From CAYVFC01 sp964450715 (GTDB taxonomy: Bacteria > Myxococcota_A > Polyangia > Polyangiales > JAFGIB01): a stretch of 6,780 bases of DNA. Positions 6,516 to 6,780 of the stretch are shown one piece after another. The stretch is taken from assembly GCA_964450715.1 (NCBI GenBank), contig CAYVFC010000240.1, positions 1-6,780 on the forward strand, read 5' to 3'. The notes beneath the pieces were generated by a model. It saw only the letters and a list, made by a program, of their open reading frames with translations. It was not told the DNA's origin and made no database searches. Numbering within the stretch: position 1 is the first letter of the stretch; each line of letters starts with the position of its first letter. The position numbers were made by a program, and so were the translations under genes.

Positions 6516-6541
6516 CGGACCGGTTTTCTCTTCCCGGTCCG
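6516..6541. repeat. 8-bp perfect hairpin with 10-nt loop
   Basis: CGGACCGG (6516-6523) and CCGGTCCG (6534-6541) are perfect inverted copies around a pyrimidine-rich 10-nt loop. Neither strand has a T run directly after the stem, so it does not look like a standard intrinsic terminator. It lies between the MITE-like element and the candidate promoter. Confidence 0.55.
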
Positions 6542-6564
6542 CTCGTCTATTTTGCGGTGCCTCG

Positions 6565-6729
6565 TTAGGGTCCGCGACAAAACAACTCGATCAGATTTCG
6601 GAGCGCGACGACCCCGGATGCAAGGCGCGACGACGAGAAATATTGGGGATATTTTGAGCAGGAGCAACGCAGCAGCCGGGGCCGTCCCGCCCGAAAGATG
6701 GATGAGTTATTTTGTCACAGACCCTTAGG
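6565..6729. mobile_element. MITE-like imperfect palindrome, about 160 bp
   Basis: The two ends are inverted copies: TTAGGGTCCGCGACAAAA from 6565 against, on the opposite strand from 6727, TAAGGGTCTGTGACAAAA. Over the outer 37 positions 28 match by hand count, and 19 of 22 match in the block 6567-6588. The similarity continues inward (GACGACCCCGGATGC against GACGGCCCCGGCTGC) to a central AAATAT-TGGGG-ATATTT (6638-6654). Outer and inner pairs share the same centre (6646), so the whole element is one long imperfect hairpin. TTAGG occurs at both edges (6565-6569, 6725-6729), and TTA could be a short target duplication. It encodes no transposase. This is the profile of a miniature inverted-repeat element moved by a transposase elsewhere. 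A non-mobile extragenic palindrome family is the alternative. Confidence 0.6.
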
Positions 6730-6735
6730 TAGTTC

Positions 6736-6776
6736 CCGGCTCGAAATAGCCGATTTCGGCTTTCACGGCTAGCCGG
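6736..6776. repeat. Nested inverted repeats at the window edge
   Basis: Outer arms CCGGCT (6736-6741) and AGCCGG (6771-6776) enclose an inner inverted repeat AGCCGA-TT-TCGGCT (6748-6761). A further alternative pairing is CGAAAT (6742-6747) with ATTTCG (6753-6758). It could be a terminator or extragenic palindrome belonging to a gene beyond the window, but no clear T tract follows on either strand. Confidence 0.4.
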
Positions 6777-6780
6777 ACGC

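Larger units (their letters stand above)
6338..6780. other. Intergenic region upstream of the chemosensory operon
   Basis: These 443 bases hold no convincing gene. An 81-codon frame on the minus strand (6667-6422) crosses a palindromic element and shows no domain. From the operon outward the region holds a short leader hairpin (CGAGC-CCAA-GCTCG, 6380-6367), an 8-bp palindrome TACCGGTA (6383-6390), a candidate promoter, a 9-bp inverted repeat, an 8-bp hairpin, the MITE-like palindrome, and nested inverted repeats at the edge. Confidence 0.7.

Noticed and set aside
6422..6667. Minus-strand frame of 81 codons upstream of cheW
   Set aside because: It starts inside the palindromic element, is rich in Arg/Lys/Pro with no domain, and covers the candidate promoter. 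Coding is unlikely.
6638..6667. Promoter-like pair TTGCTC / AATATT with 17-nt spacing inside the palindromic element
   Set aside because: Both hexamers match the consensus poorly, and the AT-rich -10 candidate is explained by the central palindrome of the element.
1..6780. CRISPR array, tRNA or rRNA genes
   Set aside because: No regularly spaced repeats and no tRNA- or rRNA-like sequence were seen by eye on either strand.

Overview
The window is GC-rich bacterial DNA carrying one compact chemosensory (Che-type) operon. Every convincing gene lies on the minus strand and is transcribed from high to low coordinates. In transcription order the genes are a CheW adaptor (6337-5759), a diverged CheW-like protein (5762-5298), a possible 49-residue small ORF (5284-5135), a hybrid CheA kinase with a C-terminal receiver (5151-2899), CheB (2896-1802), CheR with C-terminal TPRs (1805-528), and a PilZ protein that runs into the first strand of a receiver domain and then stops (483-28). 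Joints are tight: TTGA between the two cheW genes, 2 nt between cheA and cheB, ATGA between cheB and cheR, and 44 nt before the PilZ gene. Most starts are GTG or TTG.

Together the genes make the core of a chemosensory pathway: adaptor(s), kinase, and the methyltransferase/methylesterase pair that adapts a receptor. No receptor (MCP) and no stand-alone CheY is in the window. Output could go through the receiver fused to CheA and through the PilZ-receiver protein, whose c-di-GMP motifs are intact. The order W, W-like, A-REC, B, R-TPR resembles the Myxococcus xanthus Frz operon (frzA, frzB, frzCD, frzE, frzG, frzF) without the FrzCD receptor. This, the GC richness and the PilZ-receiver architecture suggest a myxobacterial or other deltaproteobacterial-type host, but that is inference and the phylum is not settled.

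The 443 bases upstream of the operon (6338-6780) hold no convincing gene. They are rich in structure: a plausible sigma70-type promoter with an inverted repeat over its -35 box, a repeated ATCGAGCCC motif, an 8-bp hairpin, a roughly 160-bp imperfect palindrome with MITE-like ends (about 6565-6729), and nested inverted repeats at the window edge.

The main oddities are the MITE-like palindrome just upstream of the operon promoter, the abrupt end of the receiver in the PilZ protein next to an A5 run (possible frameshift), a CheR without its usual N-terminal helical domain, a CheA without a P2 domain but with a 21-bp tandem repeat in the linker, and the diverged second CheW.
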